A stretch of DNA of 64,000 nt from Spisula solida (Eukaryota; Mollusca; Bivalvia; Venerida; Mactridae): positions 4,602,530 to 4,666,529 of the forward strand of contig OX365947.1 in assembly GCA_947247005.1 (NCBI GenBank). Direction: 5' to 3'. The position numbers and the translations under genes are program-made. The notes below the pieces were generated by a model. That model saw only the letters and a program-made list of their open reading frames with translations, was not told the origin of the DNA and searched no databases. Positions within the stretch are counted from its first letter, which is position 1. Each line of letters opens with the position of its first letter. Below, in pieces: positions 20,962 through 32,870 of the stretch.

Positions 20962-21169
20962 TATAGTCCGCCCAGGATAGTGTGATATTTACAAACATGA
21001 ATCGGTTTGGTCAACTGTGGCAAAATTGGTTTTACAAATCACTTAAATAAACAGATAAGGTCAGTATTGTACTCAAAACATCACAGATAATTGGTGCACA
21101 TAATTGTAATCCACCTTTGTGGACTATACCAAATTTTCCCGCCTTTCACATTATCCTGGGTTCACTATA
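20962..21169. mobile_element. MITE, TATAGTCCGCCCAGGATA family, copy 1
   Basis: Ends tatagtccgcccaggata and tatcctgggttcactata. The interior carries aaaattggttttacaaatca and aacatcacagataattgg. Other copies: 22395-22602 (with an amplified tail) and 42353-42560. Confidence 0.85.
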
Positions 21170-21420
21170 CCAAACTGCACTTAGATGATACATTTAGCGT
21201 GTTTGTGTACACGTTCACTAGTTTGATGATGTAAGTGTTAATCATCCGTTTGACTGAATATTATTGGTGATGCCTAAACAATAAGACGCACATCAAATTA
21301 AGACAGAAACAAGTTAAGACCAAAACACGAGAAAATCGGAAAAAGCAAGGCTCGAACCATCCCCTCAGCAAGAAACAAAATAATTAGACGAAGTCATTAC
21401 CTATTTATATGGAGCAATTA

Positions 21421-21841
21421 CAGTGTAGCAATACCACGTGACTTTTGACTACAGTTACAAGAAGAAATTGGTAAACATTGGAAAATAAAAAAGCCATAAG
21501 TATTTTATTTCTTTATGGATTTCTATGAAATATACGCCACGCTAAGGGGACAATTCTTTGCTTTTCATGATATATAAAAAATATTTCCGCGACTCTGCCG
21601 TTTTGTACATTACCTTGTGAAACCGTGGAACGTGTAGGTTTCACAGGGTAATGGAAAAATCGGTAAAGCTGCTGAAAAAGATCTTATATTTTATGGGAAG
21701 CCAATAATTCCTCCCTTAGCGTGGGCGTATATTTTATAGAAATCGATGAAGAAATAAAATACTTATGACTATATTTGTGCTCAATGTTTACAAATTTCTA
21801 CTTGTAACTGTAGCCAAAAGCCACGTGGTATTGCTACCCTG
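21421..21841. mobile_element. 421-bp foldback MITE, copy 2
   Basis: Same family as 18720-19139 in the opposite orientation, judged from the asymmetric centre (gtggaacgtgta against tacgcgttccac). The target duplication is AATTA at 21416-21420 and 21842-21846. Confidence 0.93.
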
Positions 21842-21959
21842 AATTAGAACTGAAGACAGTTTAAACATACTTTATTACCCAAATGATGTGCATAATTTCT
21901 ATTATACACATTCTACTTATACGTTACCTGTATAATTATTACATACACATTTACAAAGG

Positions 21960-22161
21960 TATAGTCCAGTTAGGATATTGTGACAGTGACGTTGCAGTTT
22001 ATGTGTACGCAAAAAATCACAACCATTGTCTAAACAGGTAGAGCAAAGTTTAGTATTAAAATTATAGTTGTTTGTACAGTATAAGCCTTTATAATTAGTT
22101 TTACACCGTTATAGTGGACTCGACCGCTGCGTCACTGGATTTTTATCCTGACTGGACTATA
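21960..22161. mobile_element. MITE, TATAGTCCAGTTAGGAT family, copy 2
   Basis: Best-preserved copy: starts tatagtccagttaggat and ends atcctgactggactata, imperfect inverted repeats. Confidence 0.88.
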
Positions 22162-22199
22162 TGTTTAAAGGGGCATGTCGAGGATCTGGAGTGTCTCGG

Positions 22200-22370
22200 T
22201 TTGCATACAACAAAATTGCGTTTATAACATGTTGATCAAACTGATGCTGAAAAAGCTTGTTATTTCATTAGTAAAAAGTAGTTTTCAGACAGTTGTTCTT
22301 GTTTTTTTCTTCAAAATATCGATTTTGTACTTACGACCTTCTCATTTTAAGCCAGCGACATATCTACAGG
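22200..22370. mobile_element. Partial MITE of the ATATCGC family
   Basis: Right half only: gttttcagacag, gattttgtacttacgacctt, ttaagccagcgacatat, matching 8700-8842. Confidence 0.7.
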
Positions 22371-22394
22371 CGATTTATGTTTAAAATGTCTGTT

Positions 22395-22838
22395 AAAGTG
22401 CGCCCAGGATAATTGTGAAAGGCGGGGAAAATGGTATATTCCACAAAGGTGGATTAATCAGATGTGCACGGTTTATCAGTGATGTTTTGAGTACAATACT
22501 GACCTTATCTGTTTACTTCACAAATATGTAAAACCTATTTTGCAACAGTTGACCAAACCGATTTAATGTTTGTAAATATCATATTATCCCGGGCGGACTA
22601 TAGTAATTTGTAAAACCAATTTTGCAACAGTTGACCAAATCGATTTAATGTTTGTAAGTATCACATTATCCTGGGCGGACTATAGTAATTTGTAAAACCA
22701 ATTTTTCAACAGTTGACCAAACCGATTAATGTTTGTAAATATCACATTATCCCGGGCGGACTATAGTAATTTGTAAAACCATTTTTGCAACAGTTGACCA
22801 ATGTTTATAAAGATCACATTATCCTTGGCGGACTGTAT
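22395..22838. mobile_element. MITE (TATAGTCCGCCC family) with tandemly amplified right end
   Basis: A complete element ends near 22602. Its last 80-83 bp (aaaaccaattttgcaacagt ... cctgggcggactata) are then repeated about three more times in tandem. The final copy is shortened. Confidence 0.85.
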
Positions 22839-23419
22839 ACGGTTAATTTCCCCTCCTTCGTTGTTCGTCATTGTTCATCGATTACTCACCGTGTTTGTGT
22901 GGATATGATAACAGGACAAGGACAACAACCGTTGATGGTTGCTCGCCGTGAAACTTGACCGAGAAAAAAGTATTTATAAATAGTAGACTTTGGTCACCTT
23001 TTGCATTTGCTATCGTATCATTCTCGATGTTACATATAAGCACAATTTTGTGAACATTGTTGAGGTCAGCTGTTCCGATTTTTATCTCCGGAAATCAGTT
23101 CATTGTTTAATTTTTATATTAATTATAACGTTATTTCTATTGGATTGAACAGATTATTTATAAATATTTATTATAACGTTATTTATATTGGATTGAACAG
23201 ATTATTTATTATATTATTATAATATTAACAATGTCCACGGATAAAGGGTGTTGTATATGTGTTCAGGACAACGGGTCTGTTGTGACGTCAGCATCAGGAA
23301 CAGTAACTGTCCAAGGTACTCAGTTTGTTAATTACTCAAACTTGTTCTTTTCAAGTGTTTAGTAGTCGTGTATACTAGTACGCCAGTCAGAAAACATAAC
23401 CAGTGTTTCTTGAATTAGT

Positions 23420-24035
23420 CATATACCAGTACTGACTTCCTCTTCCACAAGAATGTGGCAACTGCTCCACATGTGGAAGACATGACTAGCCCATGTTCTG
23501 TGTGAGCATCACCGGTCTAACCCAAAAACCTCCACAAAAATGTAACTCCTCCACATGTGGGAGACATGACTAGTCCATATTCTGTGAGAGCATCGCCAGT
23601 CTAACCCAAAAACTTCCACAAAAATTGTAACTTCTCCACATGTGGAAGACATGACTAGCCCATGTTCTGTGAGAGCATCACCAGTCTAACCCAAAAACTT
23701 CCACAAAAATGTAACTTCTCCACATGTGAAAGACATGACTAGCCCATGTTCTGTGTGAGCATCGCCAGTCTAACCAAAAAACTTCCACAGAATTGTAACT
23801 CCTCCACATGAGGGAGACATGACTAGCCCATGTTCTGTGTGAGCATCGCCAGTCTAACCCAAAAACTTCCACAAAAATTGTAACTCCTCCACACGTGGAA
23901 GCCATGACTAGCCCATGTTCTGTGAGAGCATCACCGGTCTAACCTAAAAACTTCCCCAAAAAATGTAATCCTCCACATGTGGAAGACATGACTAGCCCAT
24001 GTTCTGTTTGAGCATCACCAGCCTAACTCAAAATT
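23420..24035. repeat. About 85-bp minisatellite, seven copies
   Basis: Units share ctccacatgtggaagacatg, actagcccatgttctgtg and gagcatcgccagtctaaccc. ccacatgtgg is itself a 10-bp palindrome in each unit. Confidence 0.92.
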
Positions 24036-25059
24036 CGAACTTAACAAAAAAATAGTACAATAAATTTTTGTTGAATGTTGTTACTGATCACAGTAATTCA
24101 ACACCACCTCTCTAAATTAGCCAACCGTTGATTATAAAATTCAAAATTCTATCATTTATTCAAAATAACATGCGCTTACATGTATATTACAACAAAAGCA
24201 CACACACAAATAGGCAGGTATTAGTTTACGGTATAACCATAATACTATTGATGTTCAGTAAATGTACTGCCAACATCACGTGGTATAGTTAGTTGTCAAG
24301 TCATCAGAACAAGCCTCAAATGTCATATCTAGTTTCTTCATCCGGGTATTTAAACCAGAAAACATTCATTGTTACTTGTTGGTAGTATGTTACCAGCCAA
24401 ACATACATTATACACATTAACGCATTATTTTTGTATTTTGTATGATGTGAACGTGAAAAAATGTTCAACGGAACTAATAAAAACTGCTGACACGATTGTT
24501 GTAGATAATATACTACTCAAACTTTGCTAAGGGTCAAGATATCAATTGTGATGTCTATTTATGTTACCCGAAAAAACCGATTCAGTGAAGGTTGTGCGAT
24601 TACGAAAATATCATCTTATCTGCTGCTACATTACGATACAGTCACGTCTTCAATTTGACAAGCATTGTCATAATGACGCCGTTTTTGAGGTAACTGATAA
24701 GCCCTATTTGCAGAGCACAAATTGGAAGGCATCACATGGAAATGTTTGTCCCGTTTTGATTTGCATATCGAGTATGACCCAAAATGCCAAGAAATGAACT
24801 GCAATATATTATTACAGAAGCTTGAATGCAGCACGTATGTTTTAATAGGGTTGGGCTTATCAGCACTTAGACATTAAATTATGAAGTTATCATCATTCGT
24901 TTGCAATATTGTAGATGTATCATTAAGTTTCTGAAAAATTTTACCAGTCAATCTTATTCAATTTGCAAAATATTCAAATGGAAAATTGCTTGACCCTTAT
25001 CAAATTTTGAGTAGTATAACTGACGGTACTCACATTCATAACGTGTGCAGACGAGCACT
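24036..25059. other. 1-kb stretch with nothing recognised
   Basis: Short open frames only, with no family resemblance, and no repeat shared with the rest of the window. Confidence 0.4.
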
Positions 25060-25335
25060 ATTGACCTCTCACTAATTAATCCTCGTGTGTTTACTTTCAT
25101 GTACTGGGATGGTATTCAATATTGATTGTTTTAATTGAAGAATAAGGATAGCCAATCATATAGCATGTTACTGACCAAGAGTTTAATATGGCATGGTCTG
25201 ATTGGTTGTCCTTATCATTAAGTCAAATAATATAAATATTGAGTACCACCCTGAAGAATGTTTTGATTAGTTAAAATTACAACTCTGATTGGACAACGGA
25301 TAAGCACGGATATTCAAGGATGACATGTTAAAAGT
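25060..25335. mobile_element. Dispersed repeat interrupted by a nested MITE
   Basis: Flanks (aatcctcgtgtgttt on the left; aatgttttgattagtt and ggacaacgga..aagcacggatattcaagg on the right) match an uninterrupted inverted copy at 43658-43780. The interruption, 25106-25252, is a separate MITE with ends gggatggtattcaat and attgagtaccaccct. Confidence 0.8.
25106..25252. mobile_element. MITE, GGGTGGTATTCAATATT family, copy 1
   Basis: Inverted ends gggatggtattcaatattga and aatattgagtaccaccct. The interior aggatagccaatca/tgattggttgtcctta is also inverted. Second copy at 35281-35431. Confidence 0.82.
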
Positions 25336-26648
25336 GCTAAATTATACTATGTACTAGTTATCGTGCATAATATGTGTCAAATTCGTTCAATATTTCAAAA
25401 CCGTACTAGTTATTAACTTTTAAATGTACTCTCCATAACTGTGTGTTATATTCGTATGCCAAAAAATCCATACTCCCATAGTTCGTATGTTTTTCACCAA
25501 ACGATTTTTTTTTCATTTCGTTGAAATTGGTGTATTTTGAGAGAAGACCAATGTTAAGCCGTTATAGGGTCTAACTATGCATTGAATGTATTCGTTTAAA
25601 AACACCTCTAACATCAAAATGCAAACCAATGTGATCTAGTGGATTCAAAATAATTGTATGAAGTTTTTAGAAAAGTGCAACATTAATTGTGTACCGCTTT
25701 ACTATAAAAACCAAAGATGTTTGAAAAATACGTATGTCCCCATGGCAGCCCAATAGTCTGAAATGGTAAATATCACAGACTCAGTGACCTCGACCTATGA
25801 CATACTGACCTCAAAATCAATAGGGGTCATTTACTGTTGATGACCAACTTCCATGTAAAGTTTGAAGATCCTAGGACAATGCGTTCTTAAGTTATTAAAC
25901 GGAAACCATTTGGTCGACCGACCGACCTACAGACAGACCGAATTTACTCCCTCATCATAGACGGGTGCATAATAATATGACACTTCTACAGAGCAACAGA
26001 TAAGGGCTTAGTCCATTGGGTATTTCACCCCCGAGTTTCAATTTTGTTTGAGTTTTGACAAATGTTAATTGGCCATTTAACAAAACTCATAGGGTAAATG
26101 ATCTTTTATGTACTATTTTTCACTATAACATGTATGAGGAAATCTGAATCATACAAGTTGTTTGTTGAACTGCCGACTGTCTGTATTTGGCAAACAACGC
26201 TAATAAAAGACTAGATGCACCAACTTTTCAATTTTGTAGCACTGAGCGTCTTTTTTCTGCCTTTTTTCTGCCTTTATGTTTTTTTGTCCAAAGTTGTGGT
26301 TTGCTGGAGTATTCATACTGTATTGAAATAAACTTTGAAGTATAAGTGGTGTTTTGTAAACATTCATTTTAACAGATGATCCATTACGATTTAAGTGAAT
26401 TCGATATTTGAGTAGATACATTTTCTGTTTGATTTCGTATGACCGGACATTTGAAGCACTTTGATTAAGTATCGTTATTTGTATCAAACGGAACATGTTG
26501 TTATGACCTTTTCATCATGTATTTATATCGTCCCTTCATCTAAAACAACACTACATTATGATCCTTGACTCTGATAGTATAAAACAGTCAGCCTTTCATG
26601 ATGACTTTCCGTTTGACTGTATGTCGTATTCAATACATGTATGCATAT
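25336..26648. other. 1.3-kb stretch with nothing recognised
   Basis: No gene or recurring repeat recognised. Includes a short local run of gaccgaccgacc-type words at about 25915. Confidence 0.35.
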
Positions 26649-26955
26649 CTGACCGTGTGGACTGCAAGGTTTCTGGTTGAAGGTCCCAGGAAGCTGTGTA
26701 TTAGTGCTATACACCGGGTACATTGAAGAACCAGACTGTCTTTTCGAAATAAGAGCTAGGGGCACTTTTGCAGCGCCGGACATGCCTGTATCTAATGTCT
26801 CTCTCTCCCTCCAGGAGCTTTCTCTCAGTAGGTCACAGTGGTCAGATCATGCGGTATCTGCACTGGTAGAGGATTCACCTGCACCCATGTGGCTGCAACA
26901 CTATATTTTAAGTACCTTTGAAAGTGTGTTCGCATGAATAGGGCGCTATTTAATT
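26649..26955 (+). mobile_element. Headless copy of the tRNA-Asp-like SINE
   Basis: Matches the body and tail of the SINE at 3147-3584 (gtgctatacaccgggtacat, gcgccggacatgcctgtat, gaatagggcgctattt) but lacks the tRNA-like head; a 5'-truncated copy. Confidence 0.85.
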
Positions 26956-27164
26956 AATTTATTTATTTCATGTGTATTATATATCCTGATGAACGCATCA
27001 TGTAACAATTTTCTAGCAATTTGATTCGAATTATATTCGGAATCAGTTTAAGGTCCAAGTGGAATAATATATAGTATACAAAAAATATATTCACCTAGTG
27101 TCCTATCTTACTGAATGTTTACAATTGGTACATGTTATTATTCGAGCTTGTGTATAAGTTTGTG

Positions 27165-27345
27165 GCATCTATGGGGTTCGAGGCATCTAGGGGTTTCCAG
27201 GCATCTAGGGGTTTCCCAGCATCTAGCGGGCTTCAGACATATAGGGGTTCGAGGCATCTAGGTTGTCCAGGCTTCTAGGGGTTTCCCGGCATCTAGCGGG
27301 CTTCGGGCATCTAGGGGGTTACATGCATCTAGCGGGTTCCATGCA
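27165..27345. repeat. Degenerate minisatellite of ggcatctaggggtttcc units
   Basis: Eight or nine imperfect units of about 18-21 bp (ggcatctaggggttt, agcatctagcgggcttc). Confidence 0.85.
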
Positions 27346-27939
27346 AATTCTTTTTTCGATGCATGAATTGACTGCATTCGCCATTTATAATATACGACAT
27401 TTTACCTACAAACTTGATCACATGATCACCAACCCCCACAGAACTTCTGTTCGAGGTATTCACCCATGTTGTATTCACCAGCGTTGGCGATAATTTATGA
27501 TCGTTTATTATGTCGGCAATGGAAAATGTTAACGACGCGACAGGGACGTTCATAGTTATAACACCATTTGTTTTATTACGTAACTTCTGAGGTTCACGAC
27601 AACATTAACGGAATGGATTCCAGTTAGGAATGCATTAATTGCGCGTGATAGATTAGAATGTGCGCATTGCGACAATATTCTCACGTTCCCTCAACCCAGG
27701 TCAATCACACATAGATTAGATTTATGATCGGACCATAACTACGGTAAGGTCACGGAGTACAGCCCCTGTAATATCTGCAAAGCATTACACACTGAACATA
27801 GAATTGAATCATACACTAAGCTTGAATTCTGAAAATGTCGATTTGTTTGTGAAATTTTGTACCGGTGTCGCGTGAGAAGTGTTCTGATGCATCTAATTCC
27901 TATGACGGTGCGATGGACTAACCTTGCGCTTCATTACAT

Positions 27940-28682
27940 GGTCCGCGTCCGAATATTCACAGAGAAGAGCTTAACGAAAACGATTCCCGAATAATGACGG
28001 ATACAAGACGATGTCCGAATAATTACAAAACGATTCCCGAATAATGACGGAGGCTTGACGATCAGTATCCGAATAATCACGGAAACGAGACATTATCCCA
28101 ATGGTCGCAATGGTTACGAGGCTAAGATGATATCCGAATAATGCCGGAGATGATATCCGAATAATGCCGGAGATGATACCCGAATAATGCCGGAGACGAT
28201 ATCCGAATAATGCCGGAGACGATATCCGGAAAATGCCGGAGACGATACCCGGATAATGCGGGAGACGATACCCGAATAATGCCGGAGATGATACCCGAAT
28301 AATGCCTGAGATGATACCCGAATAATTATGCCGGAGATGATACCCGAATAATGCCGGAGACGATATCCGAATAATGCCGGAGACGATATCCGGATAATGC
28401 GGGAGACGATGATCCGAATAATGCGGGAGAGGATGATCCGAATAATACGGGAGATGATGATCCGAATAATGCGGGAGAGGATGATCCGAATAATGCGGGA
28501 GAGGATGATCCGAATAATGCGGGAGATGATGATCCGAATAATGCCGGAGACGATACCCGGATAATGCGGGAGATGATGATCCGAATAATGCGGGAGAGGA
28601 TGATCCGAATAATGCGGGAGATGATGATCCGAATAATGCGGGAGATTATGATCGGAATAATGCCGGAGATGATATCCGAACA
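27940..28682. repeat. 23/24-bp minisatellite (ccgaataatgccggaga units)
   Basis: Begins with longer degenerate units (cgattcccgaataatgacgg), becomes a regular 23-bp array (gagatgatacccgaataatg), then a 24-bp array (gagatgatgatccgaataat). Long minus-strand frames through it are spurious. Confidence 0.93.
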
Positions 28683-29157
28683 CGTTGGGTGACACGAGTT
28701 CCGTGGCTTCATTAACGTACTGAATAATGCCCGACCAGTCACCGACTAAGCGTACTACCACACTAATTGCGCAATTTGGAGGCATATCAAACGTACATCG
28801 ACCCCTCGAAATTCCTTTGTTTTTCGCCAACTACAGATAAGTACGTCGAACTTCTGACACCGACGGAATTTATCAATTATTTAAAGTTAAATAATTTCAA
28901 GAGCCGCATAAGTGCTTAACCTGGACTTATTTGTATTTCTTCGATAAGCTGTTATTTATATTGCTTTTAAGTACCAACACGCTAGATATTGTACACTTGA
29001 AATGTACTTCTAACTATCGATCAAAAAGTGATACTTCTGTGGTATAAAATGTGGACATTGATGCGTTTAGAGAAGTTCTTTGTTGAGTACCTGTGCGTTC
29101 AATGTGCAAAGGTTGTTCTTCCGTGCCCCGCAACATCCCCTGTCCCGTCAGCAGATA

Positions 29158-29420
29158 AAACTAGGTATTTCAGCCATTTTACTGTTGGTACTAGGGCATT
29201 CAGCTTTTTGATTTCTGAAACTGGTTCATTTAGTATTTCGACATCTTGGACATGGGAGGATTATAACTTGTTTAGTTGACCATTGTACCTTGTATGTTTT
29301 ATATCTTTTGAGCTTGACTAGTTTAGGTTAGCATTGTACCTTGTGTGTTTTTTATGTGTTCTGTGCTCGGCTGGTTAAGCTGAGTGCTGCCTTCCCTGTC
29401 TGACTTAATATTATCTTTTT
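29158..29420 (+). repeat. Dispersed repeat with coding-like similarity, copy 1
   Basis: Diverged copy of 41992-42218. Both contain actaggtatttcag, ttcagctttttgattkctga, tcttggac.tggg.., gctcggctggttaagttgag and ccctgtctgacttaatatta. Both can be read as AFSFLI-ET-S-S-STSWTW in one frame, but with no larger gene context. Confidence 0.7.
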
Positions 29421-29944
29421 CAATCTCTTGGTTTAAAGTGACACGCCGATATGATCTTTTGCACTTAGGAGCAAAATGCAAATCAAATGCAAGTCCATTT
29501 TGAAATATTGTTGACCTGGGAGGCATTCAAGGAGGAGAAGCGTTTGTCATAAACATGCACCTTAACACAATGTTGAAAGCTCATAAGATAAAGTTCAAGT
29601 GTTTGGTCAATGTTAGCTCACTTTAATGACTTATCCCTAAATATATTCCTTAATCATGTGTTTTATTTGCCGCGACAAGAGAAACGGTCCTTAAAAGTCA
29701 AGTCATCTTTCTTAAAGGTCAATATCACGTTCGTTATACTAATACACTGTACTGATACTTCGACTGTGTATGATTGTGCTTAAGTGTTTGTACTTATTGC
29801 ACATGTTGGCTATTCTACTACTATAATTCTACTTCTGTCATGACAATGACGATTATTGATATTGACTTTGGAACGCTGACCTATTTCTATGTTACAGTCA
29901 TGTTTATACGCTTATCCATTGATCTGTTGTTTGAATGCTGATAG

Positions 29945-31735
29945 TTCGCCTCTGTAGCATAGGTGATAGAGTGAACGAGTGATCGAGTGTCCACTTGGAA
30001 TGCCAGATGTCCCGGGTTCGATCGATACCAAGTCTCGGGTTTGATCGAGTCCAAGTCTCGGGTCCGATATAGTCCAAGTCTCGGTTTTGATACAGTACAT
30101 GTCTCGGGTTTGATAAGTCCAAGTCACGGGTTCGATACAGTCCAAGTCTCGGGTTTGATCGGGTCCAAGTCTCGGGTCCGATATAGTCCAAGTCTCGGTT
30201 TTGATACAGTACAAGTCTCGGGTTTAATAAGTCTAAGTCTCGGGTCCGATAAAGTCCAAGTCTTGGTTTTGATACAGTCCAAGTCTCGGGTTTGATACAG
30301 TCCTAGTGTCGGGTTTGATACAGTTCAAGTATCTGGTTTGATACAATCCGAGTCTCGGGTTTGATACAGTCCAAGTCTCTGGTTTGATAGAGTCCATGTC
30401 TCGGGTTTGATACAGTCCAAGTCTCGGGTTTGATACAGTCCAAGTCTCGGGTTTGATACAGTTCAAGTCTCGTGTTTGATACAGTCCAAGTCTCGGGTTT
30501 GATACAGTCCATGTCTCGGGTTTGATACAGTTCAAGTCTCGGGTTTGATACAGTCCAAGTCTCGGGTTTGATAGAGTCCATGTCTCGGGTTTGATACAGT
30601 CCAAGTCTCGGGTTTGATACAGTCCAAGTCTCGGGTTTGATAGAGTCCATGTCTCGGGTTTGATACAGTCCAAGTCTCGGGTTTGATACAGTCCAAGTCT
30701 CAAGTTTGATACAGTTCAAGTCTCGGGTTTGATACAGTCCAAGTCTCGTGTTTGATACAGTCCAAGTCTCGGGTTTGATACAGTCCATGTCTCGGGTTTG
30801 ATACAGTTCAAGTCTCGGGTTTGATACAGTCCAAGTCTCGGGTTTGATAGAGTCCATGTCTCGGGTTTGATACAGTCCAAATCTCGGGTTTGGTACAGAC
30901 CAAGTCTCGGGTTTGATACACACCAAGTCTCGGGTTTGATACACACCAAGTCTCGGGTTTGATACAGACCAAGTCTCGGGTTTGATACAGACCAAGTTTC
31001 GGGTTTGATACAGTCCATATCTCGGGTTTGATACAGTCCAAGTGTCGGGTTTGATACAGACCAAGTCTCGGGTTTGATACAGACCAAGTGTCGGGTTTGA
31101 TACAGTCCGAGTCTCGGGTTTGATACAGTCCAAGTGTCGGGTTTGATACAGACCAAGTCTCGGGTTTGATACAGACCAAGTCTCGGGTTTGATACAGACC
31201 AAGTCTCGGGTTTGATACAGTCCGAGTCTCGGGTTTGATACAGTCCGAGTCTCGGGTTTGATACAGTCCAAGTCTCGGGTTTGATACAGACCAAGTCTCA
31301 GGTTTGATACAGACCAAGTCTCGGGTTTGATACAGTCCAAGTGTCGGGTTTGATACAGACCAAGTCTCGGGTTTGATACAGTCCGAGTCTCGGGTTTGAT
31401 ACAGTCCGAGTCTCGGGTTTGATACAGACCAAGTCTCGGGTTTGATACAGTCCATGTCTCGGGTTTGATACAGTCCAAGTCTCGGGTTTGATACAGTCCA
31501 AGTCTCGGGTTTGATACAGACCAAGTCTCGGGTTTGATACAGACCAAGTCTCGGGTTTGATACAGTCCAAGTCTCGGGTTTGATACAGTCCAAGTCTCGG
31601 GTTCGATGCAGTCCAAGTCTCGGATTCGTACAGTCCAAGTCTCGGGTTCGATCCAAAGTCGCTAAAATGGTACTATTATATCTCCCTTGCTTGACACTCA
31701 CTATAATCATTTCCATGTATGTGCTGGTTTACCCA
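29945..31735 (+). mobile_element. tRNA-derived SINE split by an internal B-box expansion
   Basis: The left end has an A-box-like TAGCATAGGTGATAGAGTG and B-box GGGTTCGATCG. The right end (GGGTTCGATCC, aaagtcgctaaaatggtac, ctcccttgcttgacactc) matches the SINE at 40672-40810 just downstream of its B-box. Between them lies a 1.6-kb tandem array whose unit contains the B-box region. Confidence 0.75.
30010..31652. repeat. 23-bp minisatellite, about 70 copies, B-box-derived
   Basis: Unit: caagtctcgggtttgataca plus gtc. Most copies carry GGGTTTGATAC, one CpG-to-TpG change from the SINE B-box GGGTTCGAT that survives at both ends of the array. 3 x 23 = 69 nt gives frames of up to 437 codons on the minus strand, all repeat artefacts. 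Confidence 0.95.
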
Positions 31736-31782
31736 GTGTGACTTAAAACAATGTTTATTTTGTACACTGTTGACTGATGGCG

Positions 31783-31862
31783 GATGGTTCAGCGATCGAT
31801 GGCTACTAGTATTTAACACAACGTGGGAAGTAGGTTCGAATCACGTCCGGGCAAGCTGACCT
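31783..31862 (+). mobile_element. Possible tRNA-like element
   Basis: GGTTCAGCGATCG and GGTTCGAATCAC are spaced like A and B boxes, but no convincing cloverleaf forms. Confidence 0.3.
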
Positions 31863-32149
31863 TAATCCTAACTTTATAAGAAAGACACGGAGTGCGATAC
31901 ATAAAAGCACATTAAGTTGTACTATTTTATTAAATTGTTGCTGTACATATAAAGGTTTAAACTAATATACTTCTGTTTTGTCATCCGATGTATCAAAAGA
32001 GATTACATGGTAATCTGTGCATAAATGATGTTTTCTCTGATTAAAAGGTTACACGAAAACCTCAATTATAAGGCCATCGTTGGACCCAAGAAAACTGGTT
32101 TAATTTTTGAGTTGGTTAAAAAGTGTTCATAATTGAATAAAACATTAAA

Positions 32150-32227
32150 AAAGGGTTGCCCGCAGAACTGTCGTAACTGCTTATTATTAAAGAAGGATAT
32201 ACTGCAGTCTTGCAGGCAACCCTCGAA
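32150..32227. repeat. Small hairpin repeat, copy 1
   Basis: Ends aagggttgcccgcag and aggcaaccctcgaaattt form an inverted repeat; colinear with 50137-50212. Confidence 0.75.
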
Positions 32228-32406
32228 ATTTTAGAGCTGCCAAACCGTTTGTCCCCGGTAAATATACTTATGCAATGCATAAAGATCGATGTGTTCCGAA
32301 TGATTCTGGTGTATGAATCCGTGCAAGAATCACTTGGAGTTGAATCAAAGCACTGTGGGATCGTGTCCCGTGTGTAAGAATATGAGATGTATGTGAGACC
32401 TACCAT

Positions 32407-32585
32407 AGGAACTTGCATTTATAATTTGAAAAAAAAAGAAAAAAAAATTGAATAAAATTATTTTTTTTAAATAGGCCTACTGTAGTATTAAAATATATTT
32501 TAATAGTACAGTAGGCCTAGTGAAAAAAAATTTTTTTTTCAATTTTTTTTTCATTTAATTTTTCAAATTATAAATGCAAGTTCCT
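32407..32585. mobile_element. Foldback MITE, AGGAACTTGCATTTATAA family, copy 1
   Basis: Inverted ends with A/T-rich arms. The centre attaaaatatattttaat is palindromic, flanked by taggcctactgta and tacagtaggccta. CCTAC flanks both sides. Second copy at 42901-43073. Confidence 0.88.
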
Positions 32586-32737
32586 GTGGGCCTACTTAAC
32601 TTAGATGTTTCAAATCACCTACCTGACGCACCTCTAGATGTTACATTGAGGTTATCTCCGCTATCAAACTTTACTTGCATGATATAACTAACTGCAGGTG
32701 TTAGATATATGGTACAATGTACACATGCAGGCAGTGA

Positions 32738-32786
32738 GGCAGGTCTAGCGAGGTCTAACGAGGTCTAGCGAGGTCTAGCGAGGTCA
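32738..32786. repeat. Short tandem repeat of aggtctagcg
   Basis: About four to five units of 10-12 bp (gaggtctagc). Confidence 0.85.
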
Positions 32787-32870
32787 CTTGTCACCTTACT
32801 GTGTGAAGCACAGATAACTGTATCATAAATAAAGAGTCAATAAACACATTTTTTAATAAAATGTATGATA

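Noticed and set aside
28114..28830. 238-codon minus-strand frame
   Set aside because: Runs through the 23/24-bp minisatellite, with no domain recognised.
30233..31716. Long minus-strand open frames (up to 437 codons, repeating YQTRDLDCIKPET)
   Set aside because: They arise because three 23-bp units make 69 nt without a stop. All three frames are open and there is no start context, splice or homology evidence.
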